Origin: CAZGAQ01 sp964523405
Lineage (GTDB): Bacteria > Planctomycetota > Phycisphaerae > UBA1845 > Fen-1342
Assembly (NCBI GenBank): GCA_964523405.1
Contig: CAZGAQ010000010.1
Location: 1 to 64,000, forward strand
DNA: 64,000 bases
Direction: 5' to 3'
The notes beneath the pieces were generated by a model. The model saw nothing but the letters and a program-made list of their open reading frames with translations. It did not search any database and had not been told where the DNA came from. Numbering within the stretch: the first letter of the stretch is position 1; the number at the start of each line of letters is the position of its first letter. The position numbers and the translations under genes were made by a program. Of this stretch, positions 18,901-25,965 are shown piece after piece.

Positions 18901-19866
18901 TCCGCGCCCGCAACCCCGATCGCGCTCGACGATCTGCCGGCCGTGGTGGTGACTGAGGATGCGGAGCAGTTTGTGCTGCAGGCCGGCGCGACGACCTGGA
19001 CCGTCAGCCGCCGCACCGGCGCCCTGACCTCGTGTCGCCGCGCGGACCAGGAGCTGTTGGCGGCCCCGCTCCTCCCGCAGTTCTGGCGGGCTCCGACCGA
19101 CAACGACCGCGGCAACCACATGCCCGGGCGTCTCGGCGTGTGGCGCGACGCCGGCCGCCACTGGCAGGTCGAGCGGGTGACTGTGGACGCCGCCAACCCG
19201 CGGCACGTGCTCGTGCGGGCGGAAGGACGCCTGCCGGACGTCGAGTCGCGGTACTCCGTGACGTACGCGTGCTTTGCCTCGAGCGACCTGGTCGTCCGGG
19301 CGGAGTTTACTCCGGGCGACCGCCAGCTTCCTGAGCTGCCGCGCTGCGGCATGCAGCTCGGCGTCGCCGGCGCGCTGGACCAGCTCACCTGGTTCGGGCG
19401 TGGTCCGGAAGAGACGTATTGCGATCGCCGCGACGCGCGCATCGGCCGCTACTCCGGTTCGGTCAGCGCACAATTCTGTGTGGACTACTCCGAGCCCGGC
19501 GAATCCGGCAACAAGGTCGACGTCCGCTGGGCCGCGCTCAGCGGCGCGGGGCCCGTCGGACTGCTTGCTGTCGGTCTGCCGCTGCTCAGCGTCAACGCCT
19601 TGCCGTTCACGACGGCCGACCTGGAAGGTCCCAAGCACCCGCACGAAATCCAGCCCCGGCCATTCACGACGCTCAATCTCGACTGGATGCAGATGGGGGT
19701 TGGTGGCGACGATAGCTGGGGTGCCCTGCCCCATCCGGAGTACCGCATTCCGCCGCGGCCCTGGGCGTACGCGTTCCGCCTGCGCGCCTACGACTGCGCT
19801 CACGAGCAACCCGCCCGGCTCGCGCGGCAGGTCCTGCCGGCTGCCGGTGACGCGGACAAGCCGTGA
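15994..19866 (+). CDS. secreted GH2 beta-galactosidase with inserted LamG domain
   Basis: The 1290-residue product is a LacZ-type glycoside hydrolase family 2 enzyme. After a signal peptide (MLFGALLLSGAMARA, about residues 30-44) come the sugar-binding domain (SWKFYWVP...WAAIDVPSNVELKGYG), an immunoglobulin-like domain, and the TIM barrel. WSLGNEAGFG carries the acid/base glutamate (about E503) and IMCEYAHSMGN the nucleophile (about E566). Unlike E. coli LacZ, about 190 residues with a concanavalin/LamG pattern (about 615-800) are inserted between GGFIWDWVDQGLRKP and YGGDYGPPGTPSDDNF. The C-terminal half carries the beta-sandwich domain with WFGRGPEETYCDR. AGGAG precedes the ATG by seven bases. 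It probably cleaves beta-galactosides in the periplasm. Confidence 0.93.
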   Translation: MPAVCEQRSRLRSAGAGLRRSGRISPSCGTAMLFGALLLSGAMARADSTPDWMNPAVTGINRMPPRAVRCTYPDAATAQTRDPRQSPHFASLAGSWKFYWVPKPADAPADFFRTDFNDHAWAAIDVPSNVELKGYGIPIYTNITYPWGAPPDPPHIPADNNPVSSYRRTFQIPAEWTGRHVLLRFEGVESAFYVWVNGQSVGFSKDSRTDAEFDLTPYIHAGDNLLAIRVYRWSDGSYLEDQDFWRLSGIFRDVYLLAVGDLHLWDLDARAQLDAPFRDGVLELDAQLRNFAATPARATLDAELLSPSGESVLRLTAADPALDPNQTVTARLRGAVAHPAKWSAETPNLYTLLVTLREAGGRVLEVVPVRIGFRRVEIAGGELLVNGQAVLLKGVNRHEHDPDRGHAITVESMLTDIRLMKQSNINAVRTCHYPNQPIWYDLCDEYGLYLIDEANIESHGMGYGERTLARRPEWRAAHLDRTIRMVERDKNHPAVIIWSLGNEAGFGPNFEATAQWIRQRDPARPVHYERAGLDPATDIVCPMYPAPQELADYAAQQHDRPYIMCEYAHSMGNSTGNLWKYWELIYRTRHLQGGFIWDWVDQGLRKPIPPRTTLRVQAGASVTPALTALRGRLDDGALAGSAIYAETPAVDLTGPLTLEVVVKPTGPADHAPYLVKGDTQFALKQTRDHIEFFVFAADGSRWHSAMAALPADWLGHWHRLTGVYVDDTVCLYIDGVERANAPAPGGVNTNRFPVTIGADAEHTERTSNGLIRAARIYRRALTPAEITADERPTSGLVLHFEAAALEEAPDTWCGPRPGGGWFWAYGGDYGPPGTPSDDNFCCNGLVSADRRPHPALAQVKKVYQSIQVRADDLTQGRIRLKNGYDFTTLRDLAEGFWEVRADEQIVQQGKLADLDIAPRDERVVTVPLQTITLQPGCEYFLNLSFRLKDERLWAPRGHELAWEQLPLPVSAPATPIALDDLPAVVVTEDAEQFVLQAGATTWTVSRRTGALTSCRRADQELLAAPLLPQFWRAPTDNDRGNHMPGRLGVWRDAGRHWQVERVTVDAANPRHVLVRAEGRLPDVESRYSVTYACFASSDLVVRAEFTPGDRQLPELPRCGMQLGVAGALDQLTWFGRGPEETYCDRRDARIGRYSGSVSAQFCVDYSEPGESGNKVDVRWAALSGAGPVGLLAVGLPLLSVNALPFTTADLEGPKHPHEIQPRPFTTLNLDWMQMGVGGDDSWGALPHPEYRIPPRPWAYAFRLRAYDCAHEQPARLARQVLPAAGDADKP

Positions 19867-20087
19867 CCGCGGGCTGGGGCGCCGGTCAGCGGCCTGGGCC
19901 TCCGCGGTACGGGCTGGGCTCCTGCCCCGCTGCGCAGCACAAACAGGTGGAGTGTTGGGGACGCCGCGCGGTACAATACGGACCATCGGGTGTGCCGCGG
20001 GGCCCGGCCATGTCGGCACGTCAAGGGCGAACGGACGTGGCCGCCGAATCGCGTGTTTGAGGACTTCGACTGCGGGACCATCGGCCA

Positions 20088-20633
20088 ATGCGCCACGACC
20101 AGACCATTGTCGATCACCTGCGCAGCCTCGAGCTCGCGGATTGCGCGACCGGGGACGATGTGCGGGCCGCCTTTCGGCGGCTGGCCCGGCGGTACCATCC
20201 GGATCTGAACTCCACGGTGTACGGTCACCGCCGGTTCGTCGAAGTCGTGGGCGCGTACCGGGCGCTGCAGATCGAGATGAACCTGCGCCCCAACATGGCC
20301 CACTACCGCCTGTGCCCGCAGTGTGGGCATTACGCCGAACTGCTGGAAGGATTGGACGGCCGGATGGGCTGCCCCGACTGCCTGCTCGGGACCATGGAGC
20401 GCAGCCGCTATCTGCCGCTGCCCATTTTCGTGACCGTGCAGCACGTGGGCGCGATCACGCTCTACGGGATCAGCGCCGTATTGGCCATGCTGTACGCCGC
20501 CAGCCCGGCGCCGGAATTGGCGGTCGGCAGCGTGATCTGTGCCGTCCTCGGGATTGTGCTGCTGTTTGTCGCCTGCATGACGGTGCCGGATGTCCTGTCC
20601 GGACGGCGCGCCTCCAGCCGCCAGCGGTGGTGA
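20088..20633 (+). CDS. membrane-anchored J-domain protein with zinc ribbon
   Basis: The 181-residue product begins with a J domain whose HPD tripeptide is present (RRLARRYHPDLNS, about residue 40), so it should stimulate an Hsp70. It continues with a four-cysteine zinc ribbon (CPQCGHYAELL...MGCPDCLLG) and ends with two membrane helices. A TACAAT -10-like box lies at 19972-19977. It is followed by two further zinc-ribbon membrane protein genes in the same direction. The partner chaperone is not in the window. The J domain is well supported; the cellular job is unknown. Confidence 0.8.
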   Translation: MRHDQTIVDHLRSLELADCATGDDVRAAFRRLARRYHPDLNSTVYGHRRFVEVVGAYRALQIEMNLRPNMAHYRLCPQCGHYAELLEGLDGRMGCPDCLLGTMERSRYLPLPIFVTVQHVGAITLYGISAVLAMLYAASPAPELAVGSVICAVLGIVLLFVACMTVPDVLSGRRASSRQRW

Positions 20634-20696
20634 TTGTGTGACCCCGGGGGGCTACGGATCCGCTGTGGCCCGCCGCGCCGCGACACGGGGCTGGCG

Positions 20697-21332
20697 ATGT
20701 GGAATGAACGCCTCTACTTCTGCTTGGCGCTGGCGGCCGCGGGGCTCCTGTTCTTGACTGCCGCCGTCGGGCTGGCGCTCCTGGTCCCGGACGCGTTGGC
20801 GCCTGCTGCCGACCGTCTCACCGGGTCCCCCGTCAACGCTGCGCCGAGTACGCTTGCCGAGGGCGCCGTTGGCAGCGGCGCGGGCGCGCCGGCGCGGACC
20901 GGCTCCGTGCTGTTTGTCTGGTCGGCTGCGATTCTGGGGCTTGGCCTGTTGGGCTCGGCTTTCGTCCTGATCCTGCGCGGCTCCAGGGCCCCGGGCTCCG
21001 CCGGGCCGCGGAGCGCGCGGCGCTGCGCCCGCTGCCGCCAGCCGCTTGATCCGGCCACCGCCACGCCGTGTCCGCACTGCGGAGCCGCAACACGCTGCCC
21101 GCGCTGTGGCACGGATCTGACGCGCGGGGGCGCCGACGTCTGTCAGTCCTGCGGCGCGCCTTGGGGCTGCCGCTATTGCGGGTACAGCCTCAAAGGTCTG
21201 GCCTCCAGTCCCTGCCCCGTCTGCAACGCGCACGTTTTGTGCCACCGCTGCGGTGCCAGCGTCCATCACAACATCACCGGCCGGTGCGCTGCGTGCGGCG
21301 CCCGCATCGCCGGTTGGCGCGAGTGGCGCTGA
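20697..21332 (+). CDS. membrane protein with three zinc-ribbon segments
   Basis: The 211-residue product has two hydrophobic helices (about 5-30 and 80-105) separated by an alanine/glycine-rich loop. The C-terminal 100 residues contain repeated CxxC pairs: CARCRQPL, CPHCG, CPRCG, CQSCGAPWGCRYCG, CPVC, CHRCG and CAACG. CGYSLKGLASSPCPVC matches the C-x-x-C-G-Y-x-L ribbon shared with the genes at 21426 and 48749. It probably binds several zinc ions on the cytoplasmic face. No enzymatic domain is seen. The start at 20697 was chosen because it directly precedes the first helix. Confidence 0.68.
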   Translation: MWNERLYFCLALAAAGLLFLTAAVGLALLVPDALAPAADRLTGSPVNAAPSTLAEGAVGSGAGAPARTGSVLFVWSAAILGLGLLGSAFVLILRGSRAPGSAGPRSARRCARCRQPLDPATATPCPHCGAATRCPRCGTDLTRGGADVCQSCGAPWGCRYCGYSLKGLASSPCPVCNAHVLCHRCGASVHHNITGRCAACGARIAGWREWR

Positions 21333-21425
21333 GGGCGGCCGCGCGCTGCCCTTCTCCGTCTCGTGCCCGTCCTCTAGAATGGACGGCGTGACGGCCGGCG
21401 CGCGGTCCAGGCGAGGAGCGGGGTC

Positions 21426-22661
21426 GTGGCTCGAGTGCGGTGGAAGACGATTGTCGGCGTGGTACTGGCGTATCTTCTGGCGGCGCTGGCCAGTGGCCTC
21501 GTGATCCACACGCTCAGTCTCCCCGTCGTGCAGCGTGGGCTGAGCCGCCTGTTCTGGTCGTGCTCGCCGCTGCGCGCGTGTGCGTATCCGTTCGACCATG
21601 AGAGCGGAGCCTTCCGGCTCAGCCTGTCCGATGAGCTCACCACGGTCATCCTGCTTGTAGGCGGGCTCTTGGTCTTCATTGCCGCGGCACAGACCATCAT
21701 GTTCGGAGTGGCGCTGACGCTGTACGCGCGTTTCGGCTGGCCTCCGTACTGGAAGGAGGTGGGGCCGCGCCTGGATCAACTCGCCCTCCTGGCGCGCAGT
21801 GCCTGGCGCGGTTGGTGGGTCTGGCCCGTAGGGCTGCTGTTGTGGTGCCTGCTGGCAACTGCCGACCGCGTATTCTTCGGCGCCGGTTACTCCATCGCCG
21901 ACACGAGTTCCGGCTGTGGCACCGTGTACTTCGCGACGCTCTGGCTGATCTGCCTCCTCATGTCCGCGTGCGTGTTGCGCACCGCCGTCGTTGCCGCCCT
22001 TGGACCCGACGACCTGCGCTGCCTGGGGTGCGGCTACCTGCTGCGCGGCCTGGTCGGCCCGCGCTGTCCGGAATGTGGCGGCGACGCCAGTCAGCCGCAA
22101 GCCTCGCGCTTCTTTCGCCTGTGCCTCTGGCGTGGTCGCCGAGCTGGCCGGCCGGGCCGGCTTCGCCGCGCCCTGCCGTTCACCATCGTCGCCGCACTCC
22201 TGCTCGTGCCGGTGTGGCTGCCGCGGATCCTGGCGCAACTGCCGCCGCCCTGGCTGGCCTATTTCCCCGCATCCATTCGGCCGAGCTACGCATTCCTGAA
22301 CCGCACACCGCTTGGATACCCGATTCGGCTCAATTCCGTGTGCCTGCTGCGGCACAATAACGCGGTCGGCGTCGTTCAGTTTTCGAGCCGGCAGGCCTTC
22401 CGGGCGGACTACCGGGCGCTCCGTTGGTCCGACGCCGAGCAGTTTGTGCAACGTCGTCCCCCCGAGGAGGATCTCACCGGCGAACTGCGTGTTATCGATT
22501 ACACCATGCCGCCGCCCCTCAAACGCTGGAATCTCCAGTTCCGGAGCTACTCCGCCGAGCTTTTCTGGGTTTCGCTTCCCGACGCGACGTATTCGCTCGA
22601 GACCTACGATCCCAATGACGTCCCCGCGGACGTGAACTGGGCCCTGCAACCACTCCCGTAG
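21426..22661 (+). CDS. multi-pass membrane protein with central zinc ribbon
   Basis: The 411-residue product begins at a GTG preceded by GAGGAG. It has about five membrane helices (residues about 8-30, 70-100, 125-150, 165-190 and 255-275), and between the last two a zinc ribbon, CLGCGYLLRGLVGPRCPECG. This ribbon is a characteristic tag of Phycisphaerae membrane proteins. The C-terminal 130 residues are soluble with no recognised fold. It forms a co-directional trio with the J-domain and triple-ribbon genes, which may indicate a membrane protein quality function, but this is only positional. Confidence 0.65.
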   Translation: MARVRWKTIVGVVLAYLLAALASGLVIHTLSLPVVQRGLSRLFWSCSPLRACAYPFDHESGAFRLSLSDELTTVILLVGGLLVFIAAAQTIMFGVALTLYARFGWPPYWKEVGPRLDQLALLARSAWRGWWVWPVGLLLWCLLATADRVFFGAGYSIADTSSGCGTVYFATLWLICLLMSACVLRTAVVAALGPDDLRCLGCGYLLRGLVGPRCPECGGDASQPQASRFFRLCLWRGRRAGRPGRLRRALPFTIVAALLLVPVWLPRILAQLPPPWLAYFPASIRPSYAFLNRTPLGYPIRLNSVCLLRHNNAVGVVQFSSRQAFRADYRALRWSDAEQFVQRRPPEEDLTGELRVIDYTMPPPLKRWNLQFRSYSAELFWVSLPDATYSLETYDPNDVPADVNWALQPLP

Positions 22662-22705
22662 ACCCGTGCGTGCCCGTCCGCTTGTCGGATCGCGCGCCGA
22701 CTGCG

Positions 22706-24073
22706 CTATGTTCCCTCTTGGGACGGCGCCGCCCGTGTCAGCAACTCCGCATTGTCAATCCACATGACCAGCAGCGGCCGGCCGGCCCCGCGGCGCTGCA
22801 GATACAGCAGGAAAGGGCGGTCGAAGGTGTACCACACGGCCATCGGCTTCACGTAGACTTTGGCCTCTGACGCCAGATCCGCACCGCTGCGATCCAGCCG
22901 AAATTCGAGCGTCTGTGCGGCCGTGTCGATGTGAAGTGTCTCAAAACCCGGGTTGAGCAGGCCGCGCTCGGGGCCCTCCAGTTCGCGGAAGCGGTGGGTG
23001 ATCCGCCAGGCCATATCCGGAACCAAGAGCACGTCGCGGGCGCTGAACTTGCCGCGCAGCGTGGGTTTGGACGTCGCCGTACTCGTGGTCAGGCGGTCCA
23101 GCGTCGCACCCAGCGTCTGCTGCGGCGGCACGACGGCCAGCACGAGCTGGTACGGCTGCGAGGTGCGGCACAGATCGAGCGCGAACTCCGGATACACCTC
23201 GTGTCCGTCGACGTAGCCCTCGCGCGGCGAGTCGGCCACCCGGTTGTACAGCACCTCGACCTGTTCGCGCAGCTTGCGGTAGGCATAGTCGTCATGCGGG
23301 CGAATGCCAAAGGATTTGACCGCGGTCTTCTCACCGGCCGCGTCGCGAAATACGAACTCCGCGTCGTTGTCGAAAAACGGCAGCGTGAAGCGGGCGGCGG
23401 CTTGCAGATAGGCGAATGCGACGAGTTCGGCATTCGGGTCGAGTTCCGGCGGCGGCTGTTTCGGATACCGCTCGGCCATCTCCCGGACAATCCGGTCACA
23501 AATGCCGTCCGCCCGGCGACCTGCGAGTGCCACGCACGCCTCCGGCGCGAAGTCCCGTTCGCTGACCTTGGACGCATTCAGCCGCGCGGCAACGTCCGCC
23601 GCGCCCGCCACCTGTAGCGGGCCGTGCACCACGTCCGTCTGTAGGTGCTGCCACGCCAACTCGAAGCTCGCGCACCAGATCACGTTCTTGCCCGCCGGCA
23701 CCGGCGTGTCGAGCGTTGGGACAATTACGGTGTTCCGGAGCGCGGCCGATTGGCCGTCGAAGGTGAGCGCCGCCGGCTCGTACGACCGGCTGGTCGTGGG
23801 CGCCCGCGCCGGTGCGCTCTCCGGCGTGTGTTTCTCGCTTTCCCCGGTCGCGCCCTTGCTCGGTGTCGTGCCGTCGTCCGCTGTGGGCGCACGCACGCCG
23901 CCGAGGTAGAGCATCGCGGCGATGCCGAGAATCGTCAGACCGAAGGCTGGCACCAACACGGTCGTGGACAGCCCGCATACAGCCGAACGTGATTTCACCG
24001 GTAGCCCTCCGCCCCTCCCGCCGCCGCCAGAATGTCCGCCGCCATGCAGATCCGCGCGGATCGCGTTCGTCAC
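22706..24073 (-). CDS. serpin-like protein with N-terminal membrane anchor
   Basis: The 455-residue product has an N-terminal membrane helix (VLVPAFGLTILGIAAMLYLGG) and then a domain that follows the serpin fold in order: ELVAFAYLQAAARFTLPF resembles the NAIYFKGxWxxPF segment, YQLVLAVVPPQQTLGATLDR the strand-helix that follows, LEFRLDRSGADLASEA the hinge with its shutter region, and YTFDRPFLLYL matches the serpin signature pattern residue by residue. The stretch between hinge and signature, which holds the reactive-centre loop in inhibitors, is much shorter than usual, so inhibition by the classical mechanism is doubtful. The GTG start at 24073 is uncertain. Confidence 0.6.
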   Translation of the reverse strand: MTNAIRADLHGGGHSGGGGRGGGLPVKSRSAVCGLSTTVLVPAFGLTILGIAAMLYLGGVRAPTADDGTTPSKGATGESEKHTPESAPARAPTTSRSYEPAALTFDGQSAALRNTVIVPTLDTPVPAGKNVIWCASFELAWQHLQTDVVHGPLQVAGAADVAARLNASKVSERDFAPEACVALAGRRADGICDRIVREMAERYPKQPPPELDPNAELVAFAYLQAAARFTLPFFDNDAEFVFRDAAGEKTAVKSFGIRPHDDYAYRKLREQVEVLYNRVADSPREGYVDGHEVYPEFALDLCRTSQPYQLVLAVVPPQQTLGATLDRLTTSTATSKPTLRGKFSARDVLLVPDMAWRITHRFRELEGPERGLLNPGFETLHIDTAAQTLEFRLDRSGADLASEAKVYVKPMAVWYTFDRPFLLYLQRRGAGRPLLVMWIDNAELLTRAAPSQEGT

Positions 24074-24255
24074 AACTGCGCCACCACCGGTATTGTGCCC
24101 ACTCGGCCAGGGCTCGCAACCCGGGTCCTACACTGAGACCTTACGTAGTACGCGCCCGACACCCGCAGCGTTCGACGCACGCGACTTGCCTTTGCCCCGC
24201 CCCCGTCGCGCGGTAGACTACGCCTTCTGAGCCGCAAATCTCGTTTGCGGCCGCA

Positions 24256-24329
24256 GCGCCCGTAGCTCAGCAGGATAGAGCACAGGTTTCCTAAACCTGG
24301 GGTCGCAGGTTCGAATCCCGCCGGGCGCG
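24256..24329 (+). tRNA. tRNA-Arg (anticodon CCT)
   Basis: A complete cloverleaf is readable: acceptor GCGCCCG/CGGGCGC, D arm GCTC...GAGC, anticodon arm CAGGT-TTCCTAA-ACCTG giving anticodon CCT (reads AGG), a five-base variable loop and a T arm with TTCGAAT. The T stem GCAGG/CCCGC has one A-C mismatch. The CCA end is not encoded. Confidence 0.93.
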
Positions 24330-24423
24330 TTGCAGACCGAAGACAGACCGAAGGTCGCGCGCAGTTCTACGCGACATCGGCGCCCCCCATCCGGCTGATG
24401 ACTGACGGCTGATCGCTGACGGC

Positions 24424-25422
24424 TTAGTTCTCCAGCACCACCCGATACCGCGCCTGATTCGCCCGCACCTTCTTGATCGCCGCGTTCACCTCGCGCATCG
24501 GCAGCACTTCCGTCTGCGCGCGAATCCCGTGCCGGGCGGCCACCGCCAGCATTTCCCGCATCGTCGCCCGCGAGCCGATCGCGCTGCCGCGCACCGTCCG
24601 CTCCTTCGTGATCAACGCCAGCGGCGCGATGTTGATCGTCCCCGGCGACGCGCCGACGAAACACAACGTGCCGTGCGGCCGCAGCAGGTTCAGCCACTGG
24701 GCCCAATCCAGCGGCGCTGTCACGGTCGACAGCAGCAGATCCAGCGAGCCCGCCGCGCGCTGCATTTGCGCGGCATCCCGGCTGACGACGAAGTGTTGCG
24801 CGCCGAAGCGTCGCGCCTCCGCCTCCTTGTCGGGCGTGGTCGAAAAGGCCGTCACCTCGGCCCCCGTGAGGCGCGCGAACTGTAGGGCCAGGTGTCCCAG
24901 CCCGCCGACGCCGATGATGCCGATGTGCTGTGCCGGGCGCACCGCCTTGAGCGGCGAGTACACCGTGACCCCCGCGCACAGGAGCGGTGCCGCATCGGCC
25001 GATGCGAGGCCCTCGGGAATCGGATGCGCGAAGCGTCCGTCGAGCCGAATTGCCGTCGCAAAGCCACCTGGTCGCCCGACGCACGTCGCCTGTTGCTGCG
25101 CACACGAGTGCTCGTCGCCGACCAGGCACCAGTCGCACACGAGGCAACTGCCGGACTGCCAGCCCACGCCGACGCGCTGCCCGAGCTGCAGGTGCTGCAC
25201 CGCCGCGCCGCGCAGCCGCACCGTGCCGACGATCTCGTGCCCCGGCACCAGCGGGTACTGGCTCACGCCCCAGTCGTTGTCGATGACATGAATGTCGCTG
25301 TGGCACAGGCCGCAATGGGTGATCGCGATTTCGACGTCGAAGGGCCCGAGTGCGGCCGGTTCGTACGTGTAGGGCTGCAATTCGGCCCGCGGTTCCAGCG
25401 CGGCATAGGCTTGAATCGACAT
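24424..25422 (-). CDS. NAD(P)-dependent zinc alcohol dehydrogenase (CAD/YahK-like)
   Basis: The 332-residue product is a medium-chain dehydrogenase/reductase. Catalytic zinc ligands are in GLCHSDIH and GHEIVG; the structural zinc is bound by the CLVCDWCLVGDEHSC cysteines. The Rossmann motif is GVGGLGHLALQFA. The order is typical of the cinnamyl-alcohol/YahK group, which reduces broad aldehydes with NADPH. The start at 25422 follows AGAGGAG; an earlier in-frame start would add an arginine-rich leader that no homologue would carry. It is divergent from the SAM-riboswitch operon, and nothing links their roles. Confidence 0.92.
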   Translation of the reverse strand: MSIQAYAALEPRAELQPYTYEPAALGPFDVEIAITHCGLCHSDIHVIDNDWGVSQYPLVPGHEIVGTVRLRGAAVQHLQLGQRVGVGWQSGSCLVCDWCLVGDEHSCAQQQATCVGRPGGFATAIRLDGRFAHPIPEGLASADAAPLLCAGVTVYSPLKAVRPAQHIGIIGVGGLGHLALQFARLTGAEVTAFSTTPDKEAEARRFGAQHFVVSRDAAQMQRAAGSLDLLLSTVTAPLDWAQWLNLLRPHGTLCFVGASPGTINIAPLALITKERTVRGSAIGSRATMREMLAVAARHGIRAQTEVLPMREVNAAIKKVRANQARYRVVLEN

Positions 25423-25586
25423 GGCGGCTCCTCTCATTGCGGGCCCGTGGTTATCCGTCCTGTCCGCCGCGGGCCCGGCACGGTGAGCGATGATAGGCGG
25501 CCGTGCGCGGTGCGGCCAGCCGCGCGCCGCCCGCGCGATTGGCGCGCCGCGCGCGAGCGCTGCGTAGCGCGAACCCACGATTTCTC

Positions 25587-25615
25587 TTGACTTTCTGGTA
25601 TTCCCGGCCGATACT
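25587..25615 (+). promoter_or_regulatory. sigma70-type promoter of the methionine operon
   Basis: TTGACT (25587-25592) and GATACT (25610-25615) are separated by 17 bases. The predicted start of transcription near 25622 lies about 22 bases before the first riboswitch stem, which is the expected arrangement. Confidence 0.65.
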
Positions 25616-25643
25616 GTAGGGCTGACGCTTGGTGGTCAAGCGT

Positions 25644-25745
25644 TTTATCAAGAGTGGCAGAGGGAACAGGCCCAATGAAGCCACAGCAACCTGGTCACGG
25701 CTTGACTAAGGTGCTAATTCCTGCCCGTAGCACGGGAGAGATAAA
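25644..25745 (+). ncRNA. SAM-I riboswitch (S-box)
   Basis: The S-box core is clear: P1 TTTATC/GATAAA (25644-25649 with 25740-25745), ATCAAGAG, GAGGGAACAGGCCCAATGA, GCAACCTG, AAGGTGCTAATTCC and the closing GAGAGAT. This aptamer binds S-adenosylmethionine and turns down methionine genes when SAM is plentiful. It precedes hom, the aspartokinase gene and the metB-like gene. The leader then runs another 220 bases to the start codon, with a strong hairpin at 25869, but no T-run terminator, so control may be at translation or by Rho. Confidence 0.95.
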
Positions 25746-25868
25746 CCGCGCGAACGCACGGCCTTCCTGGCCGGTGATTCTGCAGGCGTCGCTCCCCACA
25801 ACATAGAGACCGGACCAGGTACCGCGCATCGAGTACCCCGTTAGGTCTCACTCGGCATGCTGCGCGGT

Positions 25869-25890
25869 CACTGGTCCTGCGCGACCAGTG
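25869..25890 (+). promoter_or_regulatory. hairpin in the riboswitch leader
   Basis: CACTGGTC-ctgcgc-GACCAGTG is a perfect eight-pair stem, extended outward by GCGC/GCGC pairing. It lies about 76 bases before the hom start codon. It may be part of the expression platform; no poly-U tract follows it. Confidence 0.4.
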
Positions 25891-25965
25891 ATGGCGCGCC
25901 TCCGGGGAGACTCTGCGCTCGAAGTGGTCTGGGTAGCGAACTGGTTCTGGAAAGGAGGCATGACA

